Shown piece by piece: positions 25,129 through 32,741 of a DNA stretch of 64,000 bases. The notes under the pieces were generated by a model. That model saw nothing but the letters and a program-made list of their open reading frames with translations, had not been told where the DNA came from and searched no databases. The stretch's first letter is position 1; the number at the start of each line of letters is the position of its first letter. The stretch is from Bacteroidales bacterium (GTDB lineage Bacteria > Bacteroidota > Bacteroidia > Bacteroidales > JAIOZK01), in contig JAIPBS010000013.1 in NCBI GenBank assembly GCA_021738625.1, positions 1-64,000 of the forward strand, given 5' to 3'. A program made the position numbers and the translations under genes.

Positions 25129-25150
25129 GTCACCTTACATTAAAGGTGAC
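25129..25150. promoter_or_regulatory. Inverted repeat at the hypF promoter (candidate operator)
   Basis: GTCACCTT (25129-25136) and AAGGTGAC (25143-25150) form a perfect 8-bp inverted repeat with a 6-base spacer, directly upstream of the -7 box. It is not a Rex-type site, so hypF-hypC-hypD-hypE may answer to another regulator. Confidence 0.55.
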
Positions 25151-25151
25151 T

Positions 25152-25159
25152 TATCTTTG
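25152..25159 (+). promoter_or_regulatory. hypF promoter -7 element
   Basis: TATCTTTG matches TAnnTTTG and lies 9 bases before ATG 25169 and 15 before ATG 25175. The transcript would have almost no leader. This supports a start at 25169/25175 over an upstream one. Confidence 0.65.
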
Positions 25160-25168
25160 CATTCTGCT

Positions 25169-27457
25169 ATGGAAATGAAGAAAGAAAATCAGAACAATAT
25201 ACAAGCTTTGGATATCAGTATTGCTGGCCTGGTGCAAGGTGTGGGGTTCAGGCCTTTTATCTTTAAACTTGCTTTGGATCACGGACTAACCGGATGGGTT
25301 GAGAACCGGAACGACGGTGTGAAGATCCATGTGGAAGGAAATTCACCGGATATTGAATCGTTTTTCGGCTCCATCAAAGAAAAAGCACCTGTTGCTTCTC
25401 AGATTCATCAAATCAGCCAAACACCTTCCTCATTTAAGCATTATTCCGATTTCCGTATCGTCAAAAGTGAAAATATATCAAATGATGTTACAGAGATTTG
25501 CCCGGATATTGCGGTTTGTGACCAATGCCTGACGGACATGCGCCAACAAGAACATCGCCTGCGCTATCCTTTTATCAATTGCACAAACTGTGGTCCTCGT
25601 TTCACCATTATTAAAGACCTGCCTTATGACCGTGAGAAAACGACCATGCAGCCTTTTGTTATGTGCGAGCTTTGTCATGAAGAATATACCAATATGCTCG
25701 ACAGAAGATTTCATGCCCAACCAGTTGCCTGCAAGCGTTGCGGACCCAAATACGGTTTTCATAACAAACAGCTTCAAACAGATGATCTTGAAGAAATACT
25801 GAAGAACGCATCACAGTTGATCGATAATGGAGAAGTTTTGGCCATCAAAGGGCTTGGAGGCTTCCACTTGGCCTGCAACGCGCTGGACAACAAGGCTGTA
25901 AAAGAATTACGAAGCGAAAAAAACAGGGATGGAAAACCTTTCGCGGTGATGTTTCGGGATCTTGAAACCTGCAGGAAATTTGCCCATTTGAGTGAAAAAG
26001 AGAAAAAACTGATCACCTCCTGGAGAAAACCCATTGTGCTTTTGAAAAGTAAAAAAGAACTGGCAGAGGATGTTTGCGTGGGCTTCGATACGGTGGGCGC
26101 CATGCTGCCATATATGCCGATACACTATTTGTTATTCGATAAATTGAAAACCGATGTGATCGTGCTCACCAGTGGCAACATTTCCGACGAACCCATTCTG
26201 ATCGATAATCAACTTGCAGGCCGTGAACTGGGAAAGATCACTGATCATTTTCTTGATTATAACAGGGATGTCCACAATCGAACGGATGATTCGGTGACCA
26301 TGGTGGTCAACAACAAACCTCGCCTGCTGAGGCGTTCACGGGGGTATGTTCCCAACCCGGTGAATACTTCCCTTGATGTGGAGGGCATCATGGCTACCGG
26401 TGCCGAGCTTGTCAACTGTTTCTGCATAGGCAAGAACAAACAGGCGCTTTTGAGCCAGCATATCGGTGATCTGAAAAACCTGGAAACCCTGGATTTTTAT
26501 ACCCAGACCATCGACAGGTTTAAGCAGATGTTCAGGGCAGAGCCCAAGTTGATCGCTGCGGATATGCATCCGGATTATCTTTCCAGCAGATGGGCTGCTG
26601 AACAGGATTTGCCGGTTGTTAAAGTTCAGCATCACCATGCGCACATCGCTTCCTGCATGGCCGAACATGAACTGGACGAAGAAGTGATTGGGATTGCAAT
26701 GGATGGTGTTGGTTACGGTTCCGATGGCCATATCTGGGGTGGGGAATTTCTGCGTTGCGACCTGAACGACTATAAGCGGTATTTTCATCTCGAATACATT
26801 CCCATGCCCGGCGGCGATGCGGCAACTAAGCATCCCTGGCGGATGGCGGTATCTTACCTGTATCATTATTTCGGTGAAGATTTTCTGAAAGAGGATATAC
26901 CTTTCTTAAATAAGATCGATCCGCATGAATTGTCTTTGGTCCGGGGCATGCTAAAAAACAACATGAACAGCCCGCTAACTTCGAGCACGGGCAGACTGTT
27001 CGATGCAGTTGCAGCGCTCACCGGTCTTTGTCTCGACTCATCCTTCCATGCGGAAGCTCCCATGCGGCTTGAAAGCATTATTGGTAGCAACCTCACAGAT
27101 GCATACAGTTTCAAGATTGAAAATAATACCATCAGCCTGAAGCCTGCTTTCGAAGAAATACTCAGGGATATTGCACAGAATGAGGATGTCGGGACCATAT
27201 CGGCCAGGTTTCACAATACCGTTATTAATATTAATTTTGAAGCCGCAAAAGCGATCAGCGAAGAGAGTGGTTTGAATAAGGTGGTTCTTTCGGGAGGAAC
27301 CTTTCAGAACCGCTATCTGCTCGAAAAAACTGAAAAGCTTTTACAAAAGAACGCATTCAACGTATACACCCACGGCCGGATTCCTGCCAACGACGGCGGT
27401 CTCGCGCTCGGGCAATTGTTGATTGCTGCAAAAAGAAGGAGTTTACAATGTGTTTAA
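25169..27457 (+). CDS. hypF: Carbamoyltransferase HypF, hydrogenase cyanide-ligand synthesis
   Basis: A 762-residue protein from the Met at 25169 (25175 also possible). Domains in order: acylphosphatase-like (VQGVGFRPF), two zinc fingers with four CxxC pairs (CDQC/CTNC and CELC/CKRC), a YrdC-like domain (AIKGLGGFHLACNA ... RPIV-type region) and a Kae1-like carbamoyltransferase domain with the HHHAH metal motif. It transfers carbamoyl from carbamoyl phosphate to the C-terminal Cys of HypE for Fe-CN formation. Overlaps hypC by 10 bases. Upstream in-frame codons cross the promoter and are rejected. Confidence 0.95.
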   Translation: MEMKKENQNNIQALDISIAGLVQGVGFRPFIFKLALDHGLTGWVENRNDGVKIHVEGNSPDIESFFGSIKEKAPVASQIHQISQTPSSFKHYSDFRIVKSENISNDVTEICPDIAVCDQCLTDMRQQEHRLRYPFINCTNCGPRFTIIKDLPYDREKTTMQPFVMCELCHEEYTNMLDRRFHAQPVACKRCGPKYGFHNKQLQTDDLEEILKNASQLIDNGEVLAIKGLGGFHLACNALDNKAVKELRSEKNRDGKPFAVMFRDLETCRKFAHLSEKEKKLITSWRKPIVLLKSKKELAEDVCVGFDTVGAMLPYMPIHYLLFDKLKTDVIVLTSGNISDEPILIDNQLAGRELGKITDHFLDYNRDVHNRTDDSVTMVVNNKPRLLRRSRGYVPNPVNTSLDVEGIMATGAELVNCFCIGKNKQALLSQHIGDLKNLETLDFYTQTIDRFKQMFRAEPKLIAADMHPDYLSSRWAAEQDLPVVKVQHHHAHIASCMAEHELDEEVIGIAMDGVGYGSDGHIWGGEFLRCDLNDYKRYFHLEYIPMPGGDAATKHPWRMAVSYLYHYFGEDFLKEDIPFLNKIDPHELSLVRGMLKNNMNSPLTSSTGRLFDAVAALTGLCLDSSFHAEAPMRLESIIGSNLTDAYSFKIENNTISLKPAFEEILRDIAQNEDVGTISARFHNTVININFEAAKAISEESGLNKVVLSGGTFQNRYLLEKTEKLLQKNAFNVYTHGRIPANDGGLALGQLLIAAKRRSLQCV

Positions 27458-27711
27458 GCATACCTGCTAAAGTAGAACAAATAGAAGGCTATTTTGCCCG
27501 TGTAACAGTGGGCGGAGCCACTTATCAAGCCAACCTGCAAATGCTCGATGATGTGAAAGTGGGCGATTATGTTTTGTTGCATACCGGTTTCGCCATACAA
27601 AAACTCAACGAAGAGGAAGCCAAAGAATCCCTGGAGGTTTTTGAGGATTTTAAAAAACTGAACGAACAACTGGATGAAGAGGAAAAAGATAAAGGCGAAC
27701 GAATCGTATAA
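27448..27711 (+). CDS. hypC: Hydrogenase assembly chaperone HypC
   Basis: An 87-residue chaperone beginning MCLSIPAKV. Cys2, which binds the Fe(CN)2CO precursor and the large subunit, is exposed after Met removal. The central VGDYVLLHTGFAIQKLNEEEA is the family signature. The C-terminal tail is strongly charged. It works with HypD and hands the iron group to HoxH. The 10-base overlap with hypF implies coupled translation. Confidence 0.95.
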   Translation: MCLSIPAKVEQIEGYFARVTVGGATYQANLQMLDDVKVGDYVLLHTGFAIQKLNEEEAKESLEVFEDFKKLNEQLDEEEKDKGERIV

Positions 27712-27725
27712 CTATCCGCGCTTTC

Positions 27726-28805
27726 ATGATTAAATTCATAGATGAATATAGAGACAGGGAGATTGTTGGTGAATTTGTTGAACGGATCAGAAACATCTCG
27801 AAAAAGCCCGTTAATTTGATGGAAGTTTGCGGCGGACACACCATGGCCATTCAGAAATTCGGCATTCCTTCCCTCCTACCCGCTCACATCAATCTTTTGT
27901 CGGGACCGGGCTGCCCGGTATGCGTATCGAGCCGGCAATTCATCGATCATGCCGTGGCATTAAGCCGCTTGAATGATACTGTAATTGTTACTTTCGGCGA
28001 CCTGATCAGGGTGCCTGGCTCAAGCTCAAACCTTGATAAAGAAAAAGCCTCCGGTGCAGATGTCCGGATTGTTTATTCCATTTTGGATGCTTTGCAAATC
28101 GCGCAACAAAATCCTGACAAGAAGATCATTTTCCTGGGTATCGGATTCGAAACCACTGCCCCCGGAACGGCTATTGGCATGCAGCAGGCAAAGCAAAAAA
28201 AACTTAATAACTTTTTCCTTTTAAGCTCGCACAAGATCATGCCTCCCGCCATGAAGGCATTGATAGATGAAGGTGTGAACATCAGCGGTTACATTGCACC
28301 AGGGCATGTGAGCACCATCACCGGTTCGAAGATCTATGAAGAACTATCTGAAAAATATAAAGTTGGCTGTGTGATCTCGGGTTTTGAACCCGTTGATCTG
28401 CTCAAAGCCATTTATATGCTGGTGAGGCAGTTTGAAGAAGAAAGGCCTGCTGTTGAGATCGCCTATAAACGTGCGGTAAATCGCGAAGGAAACATCAAAG
28501 CACAAAAGGCTCTTGAAGAAGTATTCATATTGAAAGAAGACTGGTGGAGGGGTTTAGGTGTGCTGCCTGAAAGCGGTCTGCAACTCAATGAAAAATACCG
28601 GGCTCTCGATGCCGGGAATTTCCAGGTTGAAATCGAGCCTACCCGGGAAGACAAAGGTTGCATTTGCGGTGAGATTTTAAAAGGTTTGAATACGCCTAAG
28701 GACTGCAAGCTGTTTGGCACGGCCTGCACCCCCCAGGACCCGGTCGGGGCCTGCATGGTAAGCCACGAAGGAGCCTGCGCAGCCTGGTATAGATACAACA
28801 GATAA
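27726..28805 (+). CDS. hypD: Hydrogenase Fe-cofactor scaffold HypD
   Basis: A 359-residue Fe-S protein. Family motifs are VCGGHTM, GPGCPVCVSS (redox/iron-binding cysteines) and GFETTAPGTA. A C-terminal cysteine group (GCICGE ... KDCKLF ... TACTPQDPVGACMVS) holds the [4Fe-4S] cluster. It assembles Fe(CN)2CO with HypC, HypE and HypF. It starts 14 bases after hypC and ends two bases before hypE. Confidence 0.95.
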   Translation: MIKFIDEYRDREIVGEFVERIRNISKKPVNLMEVCGGHTMAIQKFGIPSLLPAHINLLSGPGCPVCVSSRQFIDHAVALSRLNDTVIVTFGDLIRVPGSSSNLDKEKASGADVRIVYSILDALQIAQQNPDKKIIFLGIGFETTAPGTAIGMQQAKQKKLNNFFLLSSHKIMPPAMKALIDEGVNISGYIAPGHVSTITGSKIYEELSEKYKVGCVISGFEPVDLLKAIYMLVRQFEEERPAVEIAYKRAVNREGNIKAQKALEEVFILKEDWWRGLGVLPESGLQLNEKYRALDAGNFQVEIEPTREDKGCICGEILKGLNTPKDCKLFGTACTPQDPVGACMVSHEGACAAWYRYNR

Positions 28806-28807
28806 AA

Positions 28808-29821
28808 ATGGACAAAAAGATACTACTCGGACACGGAAGCGGAGGAAAGCTCACAAGGGAACTGATCGAAAATCTATTCGTCAAACATTTCAGCAATGAG
28901 GTGCTCGACCGGCAAAGTGATTCCGCTGTTTTGGACGTTCCGTCAGGGAAAATGGCATTCACTACCGATTCATTTGTGGTAGATCCTATTTTTTTCCCGG
29001 GAGGCGATATCGGCAAGCTGGCCATTGCCGGAACGGTGAACGATCTGTCCGTGTCGGGTGCGAAACCGCTTTGCCTGAGTTGTTCCTTTATTCTGGAAGA
29101 AGGCTTTCCACTTGCAGAGCTCGAAAAGATCGTGATTTCAATGGCCAAAGAAGCCCGCAAGGCGGAAGTCAGCATTGTTACCGGTGATACCAAAGTAGTG
29201 AACAAGGGCAAGTGCGATAAGGTGTTTATCAATACCAGCGGAGTTGGCCTGTTAAATGCTTCTTTCCAACACATCAGTACAGGTGATTATATACAGCCCG
29301 GCGATAAAATACTGGTCAATGGCAGCCTGGCCGATCACGGCATGGCCATCCTGGCTGCCCGCAACGAAATGAACCTGCATGCGGATATCGAATCCGATTG
29401 CGCTTCCCTGAATCATTTGATAAGAAAAGTGCTGGAAGCTGGTGTCCACGTTAAATTTATGCGTGACGCCACCCGGGGCGGGGCGGCCACGGTGCTTGCC
29501 GAGCTGGCTGAAAACAAACCCTTCGGCCTGGAGATCACCGAATCGAAAATCAAGATAGGTGAGAACGTAAGAGGAATATGCGAAATTTTGGGTTTTGATC
29601 CGCTTTATGTGGCCAACGAAGGAAAAGTGATCCTGGTTGTTTCAGAGGAGGATGCTGGCAAGGCACTTGAGATCATGCAATCGGATGAACTTGGAAAACA
29701 GGCGACCATCATCGGAGAGATCGTCAATCAACACCCGGGCAAAGCATGGCTCAATACAGGGATCGGTGGCAAACGCATCATCGATATGCTTGCCGGGGAA
29801 CAGCTACCGCGCATCTGTTGA
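28808..29821 (+). CDS. hypE: Hydrogenase cyanide-forming dehydratase HypE
   Basis: A 337-residue PurM/AIRS-fold protein. It opens with LLGHGSGGKLTRELI, has ATP-binding motifs (DSAVLD, TVNDLSVSGAKPL) and DATRGG, and ends in PRIC. The terminal cysteine is the carbamoyl/cyano carrier, so the C-terminus is intact. It dehydrates HypF-delivered thiocarboxamide to thiocyanate. Its stop abuts the stop of the convergent cysteine-rich gene with no bases between. Confidence 0.96.
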   Translation: MDKKILLGHGSGGKLTRELIENLFVKHFSNEVLDRQSDSAVLDVPSGKMAFTTDSFVVDPIFFPGGDIGKLAIAGTVNDLSVSGAKPLCLSCSFILEEGFPLAELEKIVISMAKEARKAEVSIVTGDTKVVNKGKCDKVFINTSGVGLLNASFQHISTGDYIQPGDKILVNGSLADHGMAILAARNEMNLHADIESDCASLNHLIRKVLEAGVHVKFMRDATRGGAATVLAELAENKPFGLEITESKIKIGENVRGICEILGFDPLYVANEGKVILVVSEEDAGKALEIMQSDELGKQATIIGEIVNQHPGKAWLNTGIGGKRIIDMLAGEQLPRIC

Positions 29822-30223
29822 TCAAGTACCGTATTCCCGGTGAAATTTACGCAGGGCGGATTGCAGATCTTCAAACATCACATAATGATTCTTGCATCCC
29901 CTGCGGGAACAAATGCTGACCACTCCTCCCATATCAATCAGGAACTTAACCATTGGAGCATCACAAATCTTGCATGGAATGTCACTGTTCAGGCTGTCGC
30001 CGCAATGGGGACAATAAAATTCAACAATTTCTTCATTCGCAATGTCAATTTCGCTTTCATGATCGTAGCAACCATATGTTGAACATAAGCGTATGTTGCC
30101 ATCCCGTCCGTTTACCTTGATTTTTGAATGAATACTCGGCAAATTGTTTATGAGGTTTTTGTAATCCATAAGCGAATTGCCGCAAGACATACATTTAACG
30201 TTAAGTGAGATTTGCTTGGACAT
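29822..30223 (-). CDS. Ten-cysteine protein with internal repeat, unknown function
   Basis: A 133-residue cytoplasmic protein with cysteines at 11/14, 47/52, 71/74, 84/87 and 105/110. A CxxC ... CSxxGCxxH unit appears twice (LCSTYGCYDH near 47-55, ICSRRGCKNH near 105-113), suggesting an internal duplication that binds zinc or another metal. I do not recognise the family. It lies antisense between hypE and hypA, stop-to-stop with hypE. An AGGAGG sits nine bases before its ATG, a strong Shine-Dalgarno site rare in Bacteroidota. A link to hydrogenase metal handling is only contextual. Confidence 0.8.
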   Translation of the reverse strand: MSKQISLNVKCMSCGNSLMDYKNLINNLPSIHSKIKVNGRDGNIRLCSTYGCYDHESEIDIANEEIVEFYCPHCGDSLNSDIPCKICDAPMVKFLIDMGGVVSICSRRGCKNHYVMFEDLQSALRKFHREYGT

Positions 30224-30336
30224 TGGTATTTTCCTCCTTTTAAGTTTTTATATGGAATTAAGCATATGTAAATTTATGTTATTCAAAAAAGAAAATCAAG
30301 AATGACACCATATAAATAATCATTCTAAATTACTCA

Positions 30337-30371
30337 TTGTTAATTGTTTAACATGGTTAATTTATTAACAG
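30337..30371. promoter_or_regulatory. Two adjacent Rex-type operators at the hypA promoter
   Basis: TTGTTAATTGTTTAACAT (30337-30354) and TGGTTAATTTATTAACAG (30354-30371) each match TTGTTAA-N4-TTAACAA with one and two mismatches. They end eight bases before the hypA -7 box. Confidence 0.75.
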
Positions 30372-30378
30372 TTATTTG

Positions 30379-30386
30379 TACCTTTG
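30379..30386 (+). promoter_or_regulatory. hypA promoter -7 element
   Basis: TACCTTTG matches TAnnTTTG and lies 18 bases before the hypA ATG at 30405. Confidence 0.6.
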
Positions 30387-30404
30387 CAAAAAGAGCTGAA
30401 GCCC

Positions 30405-30746
30405 ATGCATGAAATGTCGATAGCCTTGAATATTGTTGAGATTTGTGAAGATGAAGTTAAAAAGGCCGGTGGGCAAGTAGTTAACCGGATAGAACTTGAG
30501 ATCGGCACCTTGTCCGGTGTAATCCCGGACGCTATGGAATTTGCCATACAGGAGGCTGTTAAAGAAACCGTACTTCAACAGGCAGAGAGAAAAATTCATC
30601 TAAAACAGGCAAAGGCACGTTGTCAAGAATGCGATCATACCTTTGACATTGATGACTTTGTTGCGGTATGCATTTCATGTGGTAGTTTTAAGACGGAAGT
30701 CATACAGGGTAAAGAGATAAAAATTAAATCTCTTGTGGTAAGCTAA
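30405..30746 (+). CDS. hypA: Hydrogenase nickel-insertion chaperone HypA
   Basis: A 113-residue protein beginning MHEMSIA; His2 with Glu3 is the known nickel site, which fixes the start at 30405 rather than 30384. Zinc cysteines are Cys73, Cys76, Cys89 and Cys92. It delivers Ni to HoxH with HypB. Two Rex-type operators precede it, and hypB follows after 73 bases. Confidence 0.95.
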   Translation: MHEMSIALNIVEICEDEVKKAGGQVVNRIELEIGTLSGVIPDAMEFAIQEAVKETVLQQAERKIHLKQAKARCQECDHTFDIDDFVAVCISCGSFKTEVIQGKEIKIKSLVVS

Positions 30747-30760
30747 GGTTACATGATTAT

Positions 30761-30794
30761 TTTGACCTGTCAGGTAAAATAATACCTAATTTTG
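30761..30794 (+). promoter_or_regulatory. Possible separate hypB promoter with palindrome
   Basis: TTTG (30761-30764) and TAATTTTG (30787-30794) are spaced 22 bases apart, close to the Bacteroidota -33/-7 arrangement. The palindrome ACCTGTCAGGT (30765-30775) fills the spacer start. Confidence 0.45.
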
Positions 30795-30819
30795 CTCGTA
30801 TTAATAAAAAATAGAAACT

Positions 30820-31701
30820 ATGTGCGGAACTTGCGGATGCGGTGAAGAAGGAACCGTTAGTATAAGAAAACCCGGTGAAGACACCGGTGAACACACACAT
30901 TCTCATAGCCATGCTCATGATCATCAAGGACATGCTCATGAGCACAGCCATCAGCATAAACATGCCCACAGTCACGCGCATGAGGGGCATCAACAACATC
31001 ATGAGAGCAGCCACGGTCATGAACATGGCGGCAATGGTCATCATCACCGTCATGAGCGGGAGATACAGTTAGAGATCGATGTCATGCAGAAAAACAATTT
31101 ACTGGCTGAAAGAAACCGGGGATATTTCGAGGCAAAACAAATTCTTGCATTGAACCTGGTCAGTTCTCCCGGATCAGGGAAAACTTCACTGCTCGAAAAA
31201 ACCATAAAGGATTTTAAATCTCAAAAAAAGATATACATCATTGAAGGCGATCAGCAAACCATGAACGATGCGGATCGCATTGAAAAGGCCGGTGCGCCTG
31301 TTGTACAGGTAAACACCGGAAGCGGTTGTCACCTGGATGCCGATATGATCAACAAAGCAGTGAAAATACTGGAAGTTGAAGATCATTCACTCTTATTCAT
31401 TGAAAATGTTGGCAACCTGGTTTGCCCAAGCCTTTTCAACCTGGGCGAACAAAAGCGTGTTGTTATTGTTAGCACAACCGAAGGGGAGGACAAGCCGATC
31501 AAATATCCCAATATGTTCCAGTCGTCGGATGTATGCATCATCAACAAAACCGATCTGCTACCCTACCTGGATTTTGATCTTGAAAAGATGAAAGAATATG
31601 CATTGCGCGTAAATCATCAACTCGAATTTATTGAAATTTCTGTGAAAAATGGAGAAGGCCTCAACAAATGGTATGCGTGGCTGAAAAACCTTTCTTTATA
31701 A
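30820..31701 (+). CDS. hypB: Hydrogenase nickel GTPase HypB with His-rich region
   Basis: A 293-residue GTPase. The N-terminal CGTCGCG offers a high-affinity Ni site (Cys2, Cys5, Cys7). Residues 25-78 contain 25 histidines, a nickel-storage stretch as in rhizobial-type HypB. GTPase motifs are SSPGSGKT (115-122), the metal-site ENVGNLVCP and NKTD. GTP hydrolysis drives nickel transfer with HypA. The large His store suggests adaptation to scarce or fluctuating nickel. Confidence 0.95.
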   Translation: MCGTCGCGEEGTVSIRKPGEDTGEHTHSHSHAHDHQGHAHEHSHQHKHAHSHAHEGHQQHHESSHGHEHGGNGHHHRHEREIQLEIDVMQKNNLLAERNRGYFEAKQILALNLVSSPGSGKTSLLEKTIKDFKSQKKIYIIEGDQQTMNDADRIEKAGAPVVQVNTGSGCHLDADMINKAVKILEVEDHSLLFIENVGNLVCPSLFNLGEQKRVVIVSTTEGEDKPIKYPNMFQSSDVCIINKTDLLPYLDFDLEKMKEYALRVNHQLEFIEISVKNGEGLNKWYAWLKNLSL

Positions 31702-31768
31702 GCAAAACCCATAAGCTTTTTTCTTATTTGATTGCATGCCAGGCACCTATTATCGTTATTTTTTAACA

Positions 31769-31786
31769 ATGTTAATTTTTTAACAA
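31769..31786. promoter_or_regulatory. Rex-type operator upstream of rex (site 1)
   Basis: ATGTTAATTTTTTAACAA matches TTGTTAA-N4-TTAACAA with one mismatch. It lies just upstream of the -33 element of rex. Confidence 0.75.
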
Positions 31787-31790
31787 ATAT

Positions 31791-31822
31791 TTTGTTTTTT
31801 CTAACTTCCTGGTTTAAATTTG
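31791..31822 (+). promoter_or_regulatory. rex promoter (-33 TTTG, -7 TAAATTTG)
   Basis: TTTG at 31791-31794 and TAAATTTG at 31815-31822 with a 20-base spacer match the Bacteroidota promoter consensus. The promoter is flanked by two Rex-type palindromes. Confidence 0.75.
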
Positions 31823-31824
31823 CC

Positions 31825-31842
31825 ATGTTAAATCTTTAACAG
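31825..31842. promoter_or_regulatory. Rex-type operator over the rex start site (site 2)
   Basis: ATGTTAAATCTTTAACAG matches the operator with two mismatches. It lies between the -7 box and the ATG at 31849, positioned for autorepression. Confidence 0.75.
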
Positions 31843-31848
31843 TGAATT

Positions 31849-32484
31849 ATGGATAAGAATAATTTGAGGCATCTTCCACATAAAACCATTGAAAGGCTTA
31901 GCCAATACAGGCGCGCTTTACTGCTTTGCCATGCCAATGGCAAAACCCATATTTTTTCCCACGAGATCGCCAAGATACAGCACATTACTGCTGTACAGGT
32001 GAGAAGGGATATTATGCTGATCGGTTATACCGGCACCTTGCGAAAAGGATACAATGTTGAAGAACTGATTGTTCTGATCGGAAAAATACTGGATACGGAA
32101 GAAGGCCTCAATGTAGCCGTTGTGGGAGTGGGTAATCTGGGCCGGGCCATCACCAATTATTTTCGGGGCAAGCGCACAAAACTCTCCATTGTGGCAGCCT
32201 TTGATAAAAATCCCGATAAGATAGGAAAGAAGTATTCAGGCGTTGAATGTTTTGATATCGCTGATCTGAAATCCCTCATTAAGCAAAAAGATATTTCGAT
32301 CGGGATCATCACCGTAACGCCCGAGTCTGCGGCAGAAGCCTGTAAGGCCCTGGTGGAAGGCGGTATCAAGGGCATTCTCAATTATACCCCCAAACCCGTA
32401 AATGTTCCTCCTCATGTTTACCTGGAAGAGTATGACATGATCACCTCACTGGAGAAAGTGGCTTTTTTTGTGAAGACACACTGA
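31849..32484 (+). CDS. rex: Redox-sensing transcriptional repressor Rex
   Basis: A 211-residue repressor. The winged-helix N-terminus reads LPHKTIERLSQYRRALL ... FSHEIAKI ... VQVRRDIMLIGYTG. The Rossmann fold (VAVVGVGNLGRAITNY, GxGxxG) binds NADH/NAD+. The C-terminal helix MITSLEKVAFFVK mediates domain swapping. NADH binding releases it from DNA. Operators of its type flank its own promoter and precede hypA and hoxF, which makes it the probable regulator of the hydrogenase block. Confidence 0.95.
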   Translation: MDKNNLRHLPHKTIERLSQYRRALLLCHANGKTHIFSHEIAKIQHITAVQVRRDIMLIGYTGTLRKGYNVEELIVLIGKILDTEEGLNVAVVGVGNLGRAITNYFRGKRTKLSIVAAFDKNPDKIGKKYSGVECFDIADLKSLIKQKDISIGIITVTPESAAEACKALVEGGIKGILNYTPKPVNVPPHVYLEEYDMITSLEKVAFFVKTH

Positions 32485-32741
32485 CTTAATAGTATGGAGT
32501 AAGGAGTAGGGAGTAAGGAATAAAGAAAGGAAATTTTTTTGATTTAACATCTAACCGTAATAAAAGGAGATACTATTCTATATTTTTTACCCCCCCCCTG
32601 TTTAAGAAAAACACCTTTTGATAAAGTATTTCCAAGTCTAAACAGGGAATTGTGGAATCCTATTAAATTCTGTGGTTGAAAACCGTGTTATAATTTAACA
32701 TGCTTTGGTATCATCCGGCATGCACTCCCTCCCTACTTCCC
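32485..32741. repeat. Intergenic GGAGTAAGGAGT-type repeat and poly-C tract
   Basis: AGTATGGAGTAAGGAGTAGG and following copies (32491-32530) belong to the simple-repeat class seen at 6.9 and 8.6 kb. A run of nine or more C residues lies at about 32590. No gene is seen. Confidence 0.55.

Larger units (their letters stand above)
24584..25168. other. Divergent hoxF / hypF regulatory region
   Basis: This 585-base interval holds, from left to right, the hoxF leader, a Rex-type operator, a minus-strand -7 box, a deleted rex remnant, and the hypF promoter with its own palindrome. Each is listed separately. Confidence 0.7.

Noticed and set aside
32590-32602. Poly-C run as a phase-variation tract
   Set aside because: It lies in an intergenic repeat region, not within a gene or a recognisable promoter spacer.
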